DNA from: Planctomycetota bacterium | GTDB taxonomy: Bacteria; Planctomycetota; UBA1135; JACQFD01 | Length of the DNA: 64,000 nt | Assembly (NCBI GenBank): GCA_016792805.1 | Contig: JAEUHX010000063.1 | Coordinates: 1 to 64,000, forward strand | Direction: 5' to 3' | Shown here: one piece after another, positions 1 through 7,457 of the stretch | How the letters are laid out: each line of letters starts with the position of its first letter | How positions within the stretch are numbered: position 1 is the stretch's first letter | Made by a program: the position numbers and the translations under genes | The notes under the pieces: model-generated | Told to the model about the DNA's origin: nothing | Databases searched by the model: none | Seen by the model: the letters and a program-made list of their open reading frames with translations, nothing else

Positions 1-180
1 GGGAAGAATGGGGCGTGGTCAGTCTTGGCGCGGCAGCGAACAGTCCTCGATGCTCGGCGGACCAATGGCTGCGCAGAATCGGACCGGCGCTTCGCGCCAG
101 TCCGATTCTGCGCGCGCCATGGCCTCGCATCTGCGGAACTCGCCGCGCCAAGACCGACCCACGCCCCATTCCAAGCCGTC
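1..180. repeat. Terminal-inverted-repeat element, family I copy 1
   Basis: This non-coding stretch is bounded by inverted repeats of about 30 bases: a left arm at 3-34 and a right arm at 138-172, sharing the core GGGGCGTGG and GTCTTGGCGCGG. An internal perfect-looking hairpin lies near 78-113, around GGACcGGCGCTTCGCGCC. A second copy occurs in inverted orientation at 1112-1324, with copy-1 bases 1-46 matching the complement of 1278-1324. No transposase or convincing reading frame is present. The layout suits a MITE-like non-autonomous element, but mobility is only inferred. Confidence 0.6.
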
Positions 181-247
181 ACTCATGTCTGACGTTGAAG
201 GGGTGAGCAGCGTGGTGTAACAACATTGCTAGAGATTACGTAACCGT

Positions 248-380
248 CGCCGTAGGGCGTGGGCATCGCCCGCGACGATTCGGCGGCGCTTGCGCCGCCG
301 GATGGTGGATCGCGATGCCTATTCGTCATCGCGCGGGGCAAGCCCCGCGCAATGGTTCGGCGCGTGCGCCGACCCTACGA
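248..380. repeat. Multi-hairpin repeat, family II copy 1
   Basis: A unit of about 132 bases begins CGTAGGG and ends CCCTACG, which are mutually complementary. Between them sit four consecutive short palindromes: GTGGGCATCGCCCGC, CGGCGGCGCTTGCGCCGCCG, GCGCGGGGCAAGCCCCGCGC and TCGGCGCGTGCGCCGA. A nearly identical copy is at 496-628 and degenerate relatives are at 704-760 and 35835-35938. It has no coding potential that I trust. The structure resembles REP/BIME-type or MITE-type intergenic repeats. Confidence 0.7.
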
Positions 381-495
381 GTCGATTTCTGTGAATGCAG
401 GACCAGATCACACTCATTCATAGCCGTCGCACATCTGCGAAGTGGAAGGAGGATGGAACCTGGTGTGACAACTTCGCCCCAGATTATTGAACAGC

Positions 496-628
496 CGCCG
501 TAGGGCGTGGGCATCGCCCGCGACGATTCGGCGGCGCTTGCGCCGCCGGATGGTGGATCGCGATGCCTATTCGTCATCGCGCGGGGTAAGCCCCGCGCAA
601 TGGGTTGGCGCGTGCGCCGAACCTACGG
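496..628. repeat. Multi-hairpin repeat, family II copy 2
   Basis: This is a direct copy of 248-380 with only a few differences: one C to T inside the third palindrome, a shifted G near the fourth, and ACCTACGG at the end instead of CCCTACGA. The near identity over about 130 bases implies a recent duplication or ongoing copying. Confidence 0.7.
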
Positions 629-703
629 ATCAACATCAGTGCACATCAAGATTGACTCACGCCCTTTTCCACGCCATCCCGCATCTGTGTAGGCATAGGT
701 TCT

Positions 704-760
704 GCCGTAGGGCTCGGGCTTGCCCGAGACGATCTCGCGCGCGCATGCGCGCGCGGATGA
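704..760. repeat. Degenerate family II relative
   Basis: The sequence starts GCCGTAGGGCTCGGGC, like the family II left end, followed by GGGCTTGCCC-type and GCGCGCATGCGCGC palindromes. The remaining hairpins of the full unit are missing, so it is either a truncated copy or an independent member with different stems. Confidence 0.4.
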
Positions 761-1111
761 AGAAAAGCCTGTAGGAGATCATGCTCAGAAGTGGATCCTT
801 CATCGCTACCCAGAGCATCGGCACGGAATTGCCCTGGAGGGCCCGTACACAGTCCGGATGACTTCTGAAATGTCCTCCGTGCGCCAACCGGTCTCCGCGG
901 GGCGCGCCCCGAGCCGTCAGGGATCGGTGGCGGGCTTCGTCATCCGCGCGCGCACGCGCGCGCGAGTCGGCGCGGGCAACGCCCGCGCCCCACGGCATCA
1001 CCGATGACTTCGAGCACGCTGGCGCCCGGCGGCACTGTTTACAACTTCGAGTACTCCGGCGCCCCGATGCATGATTCACGGCTTCCAGGACGCCTACACC
1101 CTTCCGATTAA
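761..1111. other. Gene-free repeat debris
   Basis: No gene is supported here. Bases 850-878 match the right end of the family III element found at 48383-48546 (CGGATGAC, TTTGAAA-like, TGTCCTCC). Bases 945-965 are an alternating CG tract, and 968-990 form a GGCGCGGGCAACGCCCGCGCC hairpin. The reading frames crossing this part are arginine-rich and look like byproducts of base composition. Confidence 0.4.
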
Positions 1112-1324
1112 GAGACGGCGTGGAATGGGGCGTGGGTCGGTCTTGGCGCGGCGAGTTCCGCAGATGCGGAGGCGTGGCGCGCGCCGCAGGCGTAGCGAGA
1201 AGCTACGCCGAGGACGCGCAACGCCGCGCTAGGCGCCGAAGCCCGCGCGCAGCTCGGAGGAATCCTGGAATGGCCTCTTGGACTGTTCGCTGCCAAGCCA
1301 AGACTGACCACGTCCCATTCTTCC
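1112..1324. repeat. Terminal-inverted-repeat element, family I copy 2
   Basis: The inverted counterpart of bases 1-180. The left arm at 1112-1175 is the complement of 116-180, and the right arm at 1278-1324 is the complement of 1-46. Its middle (about 1187-1262) also carries the GCAGGCGTAGC...GCTACGCCGAGG hairpin and the CGCGCGCAGCTCGG segment typical of family III. It therefore looks composite, as if one element inserted into or recombined with another. Confidence 0.55.
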
Positions 1325-1503
1325 CGAGGCACAAATCGACAGCCTCGCGCGCACGCGCGCGAGAGCCGGTCGGCGCACGCGCCGACCCCACTACATCATT
1401 TAGGAATCGCGCACGCGCCGACCCCACTACTCGATTATGTAGCAGCGCGCGCGCCGACACACACAACTCTCAACTGCGCGCTCCCGCGCCCAATCCGCAT
1501 AGC

Positions 1504-2427
1504 CTACAAAATGCGCTTTCCGAAGGCGCTTGCGATCAGCTCCACCACCAGCTCCGCCGTTTTATTCTTTGTATCGAGAATCGGGTTCAGCTCCGTTGCT
1601 TCCATCGAAACCATCCGTCCGCTGTCCGCCACCATCTCCATCAGCAGGTGAGCCTCGCGGAACCCGATGCCGCCGCGGACCGGCGTTCCCACACCGGGAG
1701 CAATTTCGGGATCCAGGCCATCGAGGTCGAAAGACAAATGAAACCCGACCGTGCCGTCCGTCGCCACCGCGATCGCCTCGCGCATCACGCGCGACATCCC
1801 GAGCTCGTCGATGTCCCGCATCGTGAACGTGCGAATTCCTGATCTTCGCACGATTTCGCGCTCTTGATCGTCGAGGTCGCGAATGCCAATCAGCGCCGCG
1901 TTGGCCGCATTCACCTTCGGCGCGAAGCCGCCTAGGTTCACCAATTCCGGTGCCCCGATCCCAAGCACCGAGGAGAGCGGCATCCCGTGGATGTTTCCGC
2001 TCGGCGAGGACTGCGGGGTATTCATGTCGGCGTGGGCATCGACCCAAATGAGCCCGACGCCGCGGCTGTCAAGTTTTCTGTAATGTGCGGCTACGCCGGT
2101 AATTGTGCCGATGGCGATCGAGTGATCTCCGCCGACGACGAGCGGCATCGCCTGTTCGTCCAGTATGCGCTCAACGCGAAACGCGAGGCGCTGGCAGGCG
2201 CGATGGATCTCACGAAGATATTTGGGGCCTGAGCCCGGCACGCGAACTTCAGGGATCGGAACCGGCACGTCCCCCGCGTCGCTGAAGGCGTGGCCGAGGG
2301 CGCGCAAGCGCGCGCTCAATCCGGCGTAGCGAACGGCCGACGGCCCCATATCGACGCCTCGACGGTCGGCTCCGAGATCCATGGGGACGCCGATGAATCG
2401 AACGTCGCGTGCGCTTGCGGTCACCAT
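1504..2427 (-). CDS. rocF: Arginase
   Basis: The 307-residue protein is an arginase of the ureohydrolase fold, hydrolysing L-arginine to ornithine and urea at a binuclear manganese centre in the cytoplasm. The metal-binding motifs are intact: GGDHS (99-103), DAHAD (130-134) and SFDLDGLDP (232-240). SGNIHGMP at 143-150 is the substrate loop typical of arginases rather than agmatinases. The length is normal for a bacterial RocF-type enzyme. ATG at 2427 leads directly into the conserved first strand VRFIGVPMDLG. The gene lies 77 bases downstream of the SAM hydroxide adenosyltransferase on the same strand, with no obvious functional link. With the lysine, cysteine and threonine enzymes nearby, it suggests amino-acid catabolism. 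Confidence 0.93.
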   Translation of the reverse strand: MVTASARDVRFIGVPMDLGADRRGVDMGPSAVRYAGLSARLRALGHAFSDAGDVPVPIPEVRVPGSGPKYLREIHRACQRLAFRVERILDEQAMPLVVGGDHSIAIGTITGVAAHYRKLDSRGVGLIWVDAHADMNTPQSSPSGNIHGMPLSSVLGIGAPELVNLGGFAPKVNAANAALIGIRDLDDQEREIVRRSGIRTFTMRDIDELGMSRVMREAIAVATDGTVGFHLSFDLDGLDPEIAPGVGTPVRGGIGFREAHLLMEMVADSGRMVSMEATELNPILDTKNKTAELVVELIASAFGKRIL

Positions 2428-2504
2428 TGTCTTTCTCTGAGTTCCGTTTTGTGCAGTTCGCGGCGGGTTCGAATTTCGAGGAGTGGACGCGAGGGAATCG
2501 CGCG

Positions 2505-3323
2505 TTACGCGCTCCGGCGCTGCACGCGCACCTCAGCGCCGATCTGGAGTTCCAGCTCCTTCGCGGCACTCCCGTCGCGGATCGCAATCTCAAGATGGCC
2601 GAGTGAGTTCACCAATGCGATGGGCTGCCCTTGAACGCCTTCTGCATAATGTTGCTTCAGACTGCCAACACTCTTCTTTGCAACAGTTACCGCGAGATTC
2701 GACAAGTGCGCTCCAGCGAAAGCACGCAGATCCTCCCGCGTGATCGTACTTGTAAGGTTCCCAAACCGATCGATGGTGAGCACCTCACCGAGCAGCGAGC
2801 CATCCCGATCGAGCCGGGGCCGAGGCATCGTCAGCCGCACGATGGAGGAGCCGCGCTCGCCGGCATGCTCCGGCGGATATCCCTGGGCGAGGCGCGCTGC
2901 GGCCGGTGCAAAGATGTCGCGGCCGTGGAACGTCGACGAGCGCTGGGGAAGCGAGAATCGGTCGACGTCGAGGCGCCAGACCGGGTCCTCGGCGCGCAGC
3001 ACATAGGAGAGAATTCCGTTGTCGGGTCCGAGAAAGAGGCGCCCGTCGCGGAGCCCATAGACCACCGATCGCCCCGTACCGACGCCCGGATCAACGATCG
3101 ACACAAAGACGCTGCCCTCGGGGAAATAGCGCCAAGCGCCTTCGAGCGCGAAAGCGCCGGCGCGAACATCCTGGGGCTCCACCTCGTGGGTGAGGTCGAT
3201 GAGTCGAGCGTGCGGGAAGATCCCGAGGATCACTCCCTTCATCACGCCGACGAAGGGATCCCGAACACCGAAGTCGGTGAGCAACGCAACGATGCCGTTG
3301 GGGCGGAACTCAGCAGGGGTCAT
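2505..3323 (-). CDS. S-adenosyl-L-methionine hydroxide adenosyltransferase (DUF62 family)
   Basis: The 272-residue protein belongs to the fluorinase/chlorinase superfamily, in the branch (DUF62) that uses water or hydroxide to split SAM into adenosine and methionine. The N-terminal strand LLTDFG (14-19) followed by D22 is characteristic. The Asp-Arg-His triad expected of hydroxide-using members appears as D78 in VDPGVGTGR, R85 and H133. GPDNG (99-103) lies at the nucleoside pocket. There is no sign of the chloride- or fluoride-specific insertion. It lies 324 bases downstream of the phosphomannomutase gene on the same strand. The cellular purpose of this family is unsettled, so no pathway is inferred. 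Confidence 0.88.
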   Translation of the reverse strand: MTPAEFRPNGIVALLTDFGVRDPFVGVMKGVILGIFPHARLIDLTHEVEPQDVRAGAFALEGAWRYFPEGSVFVSIVDPGVGTGRSVVYGLRDGRLFLGPDNGILSYVLRAEDPVWRLDVDRFSLPQRSSTFHGRDIFAPAAARLAQGYPPEHAGERGSSIVRLTMPRPRLDRDGSLLGEVLTIDRFGNLTSTITREDLRAFAGAHLSNLAVTVAKKSVGSLKQHYAEGVQGQPIALVNSLGHLEIAIRDGSAAKELELQIGAEVRVQRRSA

Positions 3324-3647
3324 GTCCGATACTGTGCGCCAGGTTCTCGCAGGATTCGATGCCCAGACCGGCGCAGACCGCTCGCGAGCTGGCGTGGAAG
3401 GGTGACTCTGTTCCTAGCATCCTCGCCACTTTCGGATCGAGCAATCGATCGCAACGCTAGGCGAGAGAACAAGTTCGGTCAGTTCATCCGGGAGGTCACT
3501 CACACGAGGAGCCCAATCCAGGCCTGTGGAGGACCTGTGGAATCGCGCGGATCGTGCTGGTGAAAACGTCCGTGGAGCGCTGTGGAAAAGGGTGGAAAAA
3601 AACTTCCGGTGACCCCGTGCGATCACCGAGCCGCGCTCCCGCGCCGC
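3324..3647. other. Gene-free spacer with TGTGGA-type motif cluster
   Basis: This 324-base spacer separates two minus-strand genes and holds no supported gene. At 3525-3599 there are five related motifs in the same orientation: TGTGGAGGA, TGTGGAATC, CGTGGAGCG, TGTGGAAAA and GGTGGAAAA. The fourth is one base from a classical DnaA box read on the other strand (TTATCCACA). No AT-rich unwinding region or dnaA/dnaN gene accompanies it, so an origin is not claimed. Confidence 0.35.
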
Positions 3648-5021
3648 TCAATGAACGGGCTTTCCGAGGAGCCCCACCAGCAGCGCGCGCTTCTCATCGC
3701 GCAGCGCAGCATCGCTCGCTTCGAGGTTGAGCCGAAGCAATGGCTCCGTATTCGACGGCCGGACGTTGAACCACCACCAGGGCTTCTTCCCAACCGAGCC
3801 CATCTCAATCGTGATTCCGTCGAGCTCATCCATCCGCGTCGCTTCGCGGCCGAAGCGCGCCTTCAGGTCGGCCATCGCGGCTGCCTTGTCGGCCACCTCA
3901 AAATTGATCTCGCCGGTGGCGTGATACTTCCGGAGGTCGCGCACGCGCTCGCTGAGCAGCACATCGCTCGTCGAGAGATGAGAAACGACGTGCAAGAAAG
4001 CCACCAGCGCGCTGTCGCTGTAGAAGTGGTCTTTCCAGTAGTAATGTCCGGAGAGCTCGCCTCCGAAGATCGCCTGCTCGCGGCGCATCGTCTCCTTGAT
4101 GTAAGAATGTCCGACGCGCTCGCGCAGCGGCCGGCCGCCGCACGCGGCGATCGTCTCCGGGACGACCCACGAGGAGCGCAAGTCGTAGACGATCGCAGCG
4201 CCCGGGTGCGACTTCAGCAGCTCGCGCGCCAGCAACGCCGTAAGCAGATCATTGGGAATCGCGGTGCCGGCCTCGTCCACAAATGCACAGCGATCGCCAT
4301 CGCCGTCGAAAGAGGCGCCCGCGTGGAACTTCCCCTGGCTGCGCTTCACTGCCGCCCCCACGACCGCCATCACCTCGGGCTTCAGCGGATTGGCCTCGTG
4401 ATTGGGGAAGCTCCCGTCCAACTCCCAATACATCGGCGCCAGCTCGACGCCCATCACGGAAAGCCGCTGCCCGAGGCGCGGCAGCACGAGCCCGGCCATG
4501 CCGTTGGCCGCATCGACAACGATGGCGCGGCGGTTCTGTATCTTTGCAAAAGGCAACAGATGCTCCACGTACCGCTCAAGCATCTGTTCATTCTTGAGGC
4601 CGCCGCGGCGCGGCGCGGGCGTCATCGACTCCTGCGACGCAACCCGCTTCTCGATGGCGCCGATTCCCGTGTCGTAGGAGACCGGCCGAGCACCGGCACG
4701 GCAGAGCTTGAAGCCGTTGTACTTGGGACCGTTGTGCGACGCGGTGACGTTCAGCCCGCCGTCGCACGCAAGCGTGCCGATGGCGAAATAGGCCATCGGC
4801 GTGGAGGCGAGCCCGATGTCGGTCACGTCGCACCCGGCGTCGCGAATGCCATCCATCACGGCCGTCTGAATCGCAGGGGAATGGGAGCGCATGTCGCGGC
4901 CGACAACCAGATGCTTCGCCTTCAGCTCTTGGGCAAAGGCGTAGCCGATGCGCCGGGCGATGCCTTCATTGAGCTCGGTCGGGACGATGCCACGAATGTC
5001 ATACGCTTTGAAAATGCCCAT
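3648..5021 (-). CDS. manB: Phosphomannomutase/phosphoglucomutase
   Basis: The 457-residue enzyme is an alpha-D-phosphohexomutase interconverting the 6- and 1-phosphates of mannose or glucose, supplying nucleotide-sugar precursors for glycans. The phosphoserine loop TASHNG is at about 93-98 with S95 as the phosphate carrier. The metal loop DGDGDR is near 237, the sugar-selective GELSGH near 320 and the phosphate-binding RPSNTEP near 420. The length matches the family. The chosen ATG at 5021 begins MGIFKAYDIRG, the canonical N-terminus; the open frame continues upstream but lacks homology. A divergent transketolase gene starts 114 bases away. The enzyme could feed the glycan operon at 48-60 kb, which is an inference. 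Confidence 0.92.
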   Translation of the reverse strand: MGIFKAYDIRGIVPTELNEGIARRIGYAFAQELKAKHLVVGRDMRSHSPAIQTAVMDGIRDAGCDVTDIGLASTPMAYFAIGTLACDGGLNVTASHNGPKYNGFKLCRAGARPVSYDTGIGAIEKRVASQESMTPAPRRGGLKNEQMLERYVEHLLPFAKIQNRRAIVVDAANGMAGLVLPRLGQRLSVMGVELAPMYWELDGSFPNHEANPLKPEVMAVVGAAVKRSQGKFHAGASFDGDGDRCAFVDEAGTAIPNDLLTALLARELLKSHPGAAIVYDLRSSWVVPETIAACGGRPLRERVGHSYIKETMRREQAIFGGELSGHYYWKDHFYSDSALVAFLHVVSHLSTSDVLLSERVRDLRKYHATGEINFEVADKAAAMADLKARFGREATRMDELDGITIEMGSVGKKPWWWFNVRPSNTEPLLRLNLEASDAALRDEKRALLVGLLGKPVH

Positions 5022-5135
5022 GCGATCGGCTCGGGGTACGGAGAAACGGGCGGGGATTCTATCGGAGCGCAATCCCCTGCGCGCTTGCGCGCTTGCGGCC
5101 GCCGGCCCATCCTCGCGCGCTTTCCCCCGCCGCTC

Positions 5136-7454
5136 ATGAAAGACCTCGCAACCCTCCGCTCCGAGATCCGCCACTTCGAAGCCGTCCGCGACCTCGTCGA
5201 TTCCTGCATCGACATCACGCTGAACCATCGACAGAGCGGCCATCCCGGCGGCTCCCGCTCGAAGGTGCCGGCGATGGTGGCGACCACGCTGTCGGGGGCG
5301 ATGCGGTTCGATCACCGGGAGCCCACCAAGCGATTCGGCGACCGATTCGTGCTCGTGGCAGGGCACTGCACTCCGCTTCTTTACTCGACGCTCGCGGTCT
5401 ACTCCGAAGCTCTCGCGGAAAAGTACCGTCGCACGAAGGACAGCCGCTACCTCGTCCGAGGCGGCGATGCGCGATGTGTGCGCTTCTCCGATTTATTGGC
5501 TTTTCGGCGGCGCCACGGACTTCCCGGTCACGCCGAGTTCGAGGGAAAGACGATGTTTGTGAAGGCGAACACGGGGCCGTCGGGCCATGGATCGCCGAAC
5601 GCGGCCGGCCAGGCCCTCGCGCTCAAGATTGCCGGCACGCCCGATGTGAAGGTTTTCGCCATGGAAGGCGAGGGTGGCCTCACCACCGGAGCCACCCACG
5701 AGACCAAGAATTCGGCTTGGGGGCTCGGCCTCGGCAACCTCGTCTATCTGATCGATTGGAACGATTATGGAATCGACGATCCTGCCAACTCGAGCGTCGT
5801 TGCAGGGAATCCCGATTCGTGGTTCCGCTCCTACGGCTGGCGCGTGGCCGGCGCCGCGCAGGGAGACGATTTCGCACAAATCTTCGAAGCTCTCACGGCG
5901 ATTTGCGGAGATTCGAAGGCGGTTACGCCCGGCTGCGTTTGGTTCAAGACCCGCAAAGGGCGCGGCTACGGAAAATTTGATAATCACAGCCACGGCGCTC
6001 CCCACAAGACCCACAGCAAGGAGTTCTGGGCGACTCGCGCCGAGTTTCAAGAAAAGTATGGAGTGAAGTTTGAGGCCTTCGGCGAGGCGGCGCCTGCCGA
6101 CGCGGAGACGCTGCGAAAGCAGACGGTCTCGCACTTCGAGACGATTCGGCAGGTTCTCTGCAACACTCCGGGTCTCGTTGACTTCGTCGCCGATCGGCTC
6201 GTGGAACTCGGCAACTCCGTTCCCGACAAGCCGGCGTCGTGCGTCGTCGAGACTTCGCGCCCGATTCAGCTCGCCATGCCGGAGATCTTTGCGCCCGAAA
6301 AGCTCCCCGCCTCGCTCTTCGAGAAGCCGGGCGCGAAAGTCCCGAACCGCTCGGGGCTCGCCAAGTTCGGCGCCTGGATCAATACACTTGCCAAGGAGCG
6401 GCTCCATCGGCCGCTCGTGATTGCCCTGAGCGCCGACCTCGCGGAGTCGACCTCGATCCACGGGTTCTCGAAAGGCACCGGAGATTTCGCGGGCTTCGGC
6501 CGCTACGAGAGATCCGAGAATCTCGGCGGGGCGCTGCTGCCTCAGCAGATCACGGAGTTTGCCAACGCGGGCATCTGCTGTGGAATTTCTTCTGTGAACC
6601 TCTCCGACGAGCCGGAAAAGTTCTTCGCCGGGTACTGGTCGGCCTGCTCGACTTACGGATCTTTTAGTTACCTCAAATACGGCCTCTTCCGGCTCTTTTC
6701 GCAGCTCGCGCAGGATTGCCCGATCCAGATGGGAAAGGTGATCTGGATCGCGGGACACTCCGGCCCCGAGACTGCCGAGGATTCACGGACCCATTTCGGA
6801 ATCTTCGCGCCCACGGTGACCCAGCTCTTTCCGAATGGTCACGTGATCAATCTGCATCCGTGGGAGCACAACGAGGTCGCTCCAGCTCTCGCGGCGGCCT
6901 TCCAAGCGGGGCCGCCGATTATTGCGCTTCACTTGACGCGCCCCGCCGTCACGGTTCCCGACCGCGACGCGCTCGGATGCGATCCCTATCTGTATGCCGC
7001 CAAGGGCGCCTACATTGCAAAGGACTTCGATCCTTCGCGTCCGAAGGAGGGCACGGTGATCGTCCAGGGGACGAGCCCGTGCCAATCGATCTTCTCGATG
7101 CTCCCCGAGCTCAAGAAGAACGGTCCCAACGTGAAAATTGTGATTGCAGTTTCCCCGGAGCTCTTCCGGCTTCAACCGCAGAGCTACCGCGACCGCGTGC
7201 TGCCCTGGAGCGATTGGCTCGATTCGACGGTGATCTCGTCCATGAGCAAGCGCTCGATGCACGACTGGATCGCGTCGCGCGTCTCCGAGGAGTACGCCAT
7301 GACGTCGGACTTCGACGATCGATGGCGCACCGGCGGAACCGTCGACGAAGTGATCGATGAAGCTCACCTTTCCCCGAAGTGGCTCCTCGAGGGAATCCAG
7401 CGCTTCGCGCGCGAGCGAAAGCAGCGCCTCGCGAAGTTCGCCGCCGCGCAATAG
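5136..7454 (+). CDS. Transketolase-family thiamine-diphosphate enzyme
   Basis: The 772-residue protein has the layout of a transketolase, with an N-terminal ThDP/metal domain, a pyrimidine-binding domain and a C-terminal domain. Visible landmarks are GHCTP (about 76-80), GHGSP (about 150-154), the cofactor motif GEGGLTTGATHE near 177 continuing to WNDYGIDDP, and a GPETAEDSRTHF segment corresponding to the GEDGPTHQ substrate histidine region. It is roughly 100 residues longer than usual transketolases and its motifs are divergent, so the substrate is uncertain; the non-oxidative pentose phosphate pathway is the default assignment. ATG at 5136 starts MKDLATLRSEI. The open frame extends far upstream across the opposite-strand mutase gene, but that part is antisense composition. 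The stop lies 3 bases from the convergent GH95 stop. Confidence 0.8.
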   Translation: MKDLATLRSEIRHFEAVRDLVDSCIDITLNHRQSGHPGGSRSKVPAMVATTLSGAMRFDHREPTKRFGDRFVLVAGHCTPLLYSTLAVYSEALAEKYRRTKDSRYLVRGGDARCVRFSDLLAFRRRHGLPGHAEFEGKTMFVKANTGPSGHGSPNAAGQALALKIAGTPDVKVFAMEGEGGLTTGATHETKNSAWGLGLGNLVYLIDWNDYGIDDPANSSVVAGNPDSWFRSYGWRVAGAAQGDDFAQIFEALTAICGDSKAVTPGCVWFKTRKGRGYGKFDNHSHGAPHKTHSKEFWATRAEFQEKYGVKFEAFGEAAPADAETLRKQTVSHFETIRQVLCNTPGLVDFVADRLVELGNSVPDKPASCVVETSRPIQLAMPEIFAPEKLPASLFEKPGAKVPNRSGLAKFGAWINTLAKERLHRPLVIALSADLAESTSIHGFSKGTGDFAGFGRYERSENLGGALLPQQITEFANAGICCGISSVNLSDEPEKFFAGYWSACSTYGSFSYLKYGLFRLFSQLAQDCPIQMGKVIWIAGHSGPETAEDSRTHFGIFAPTVTQLFPNGHVINLHPWEHNEVAPALAAAFQAGPPIIALHLTRPAVTVPDRDALGCDPYLYAAKGAYIAKDFDPSRPKEGTVIVQGTSPCQSIFSMLPELKKNGPNVKIVIAVSPELFRLQPQSYRDRVLPWSDWLDSTVISSMSKRSMHDWIASRVSEEYAMTSDFDDRWRTGGTVDEVIDEAHLSPKWLLEGIQRFARERKQRLAKFAAAQ

Positions 7455-7457
7455 TCC

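Noticed and set aside
3582..5135. Long open frame upstream of the transketolase start, on the opposite strand of the mutase gene
   Set aside because: It is antisense to a well-supported phosphomannomutase, is rich in Arg, His and Pro, and matches nothing. It is a composition effect in GC-rich DNA.
5493..6758. 421-codon minus-strand frame across the transketolase gene
   Set aside because: The plus-strand transketolase motifs are clear, while the antisense product is low-complexity and Arg/Glu rich.
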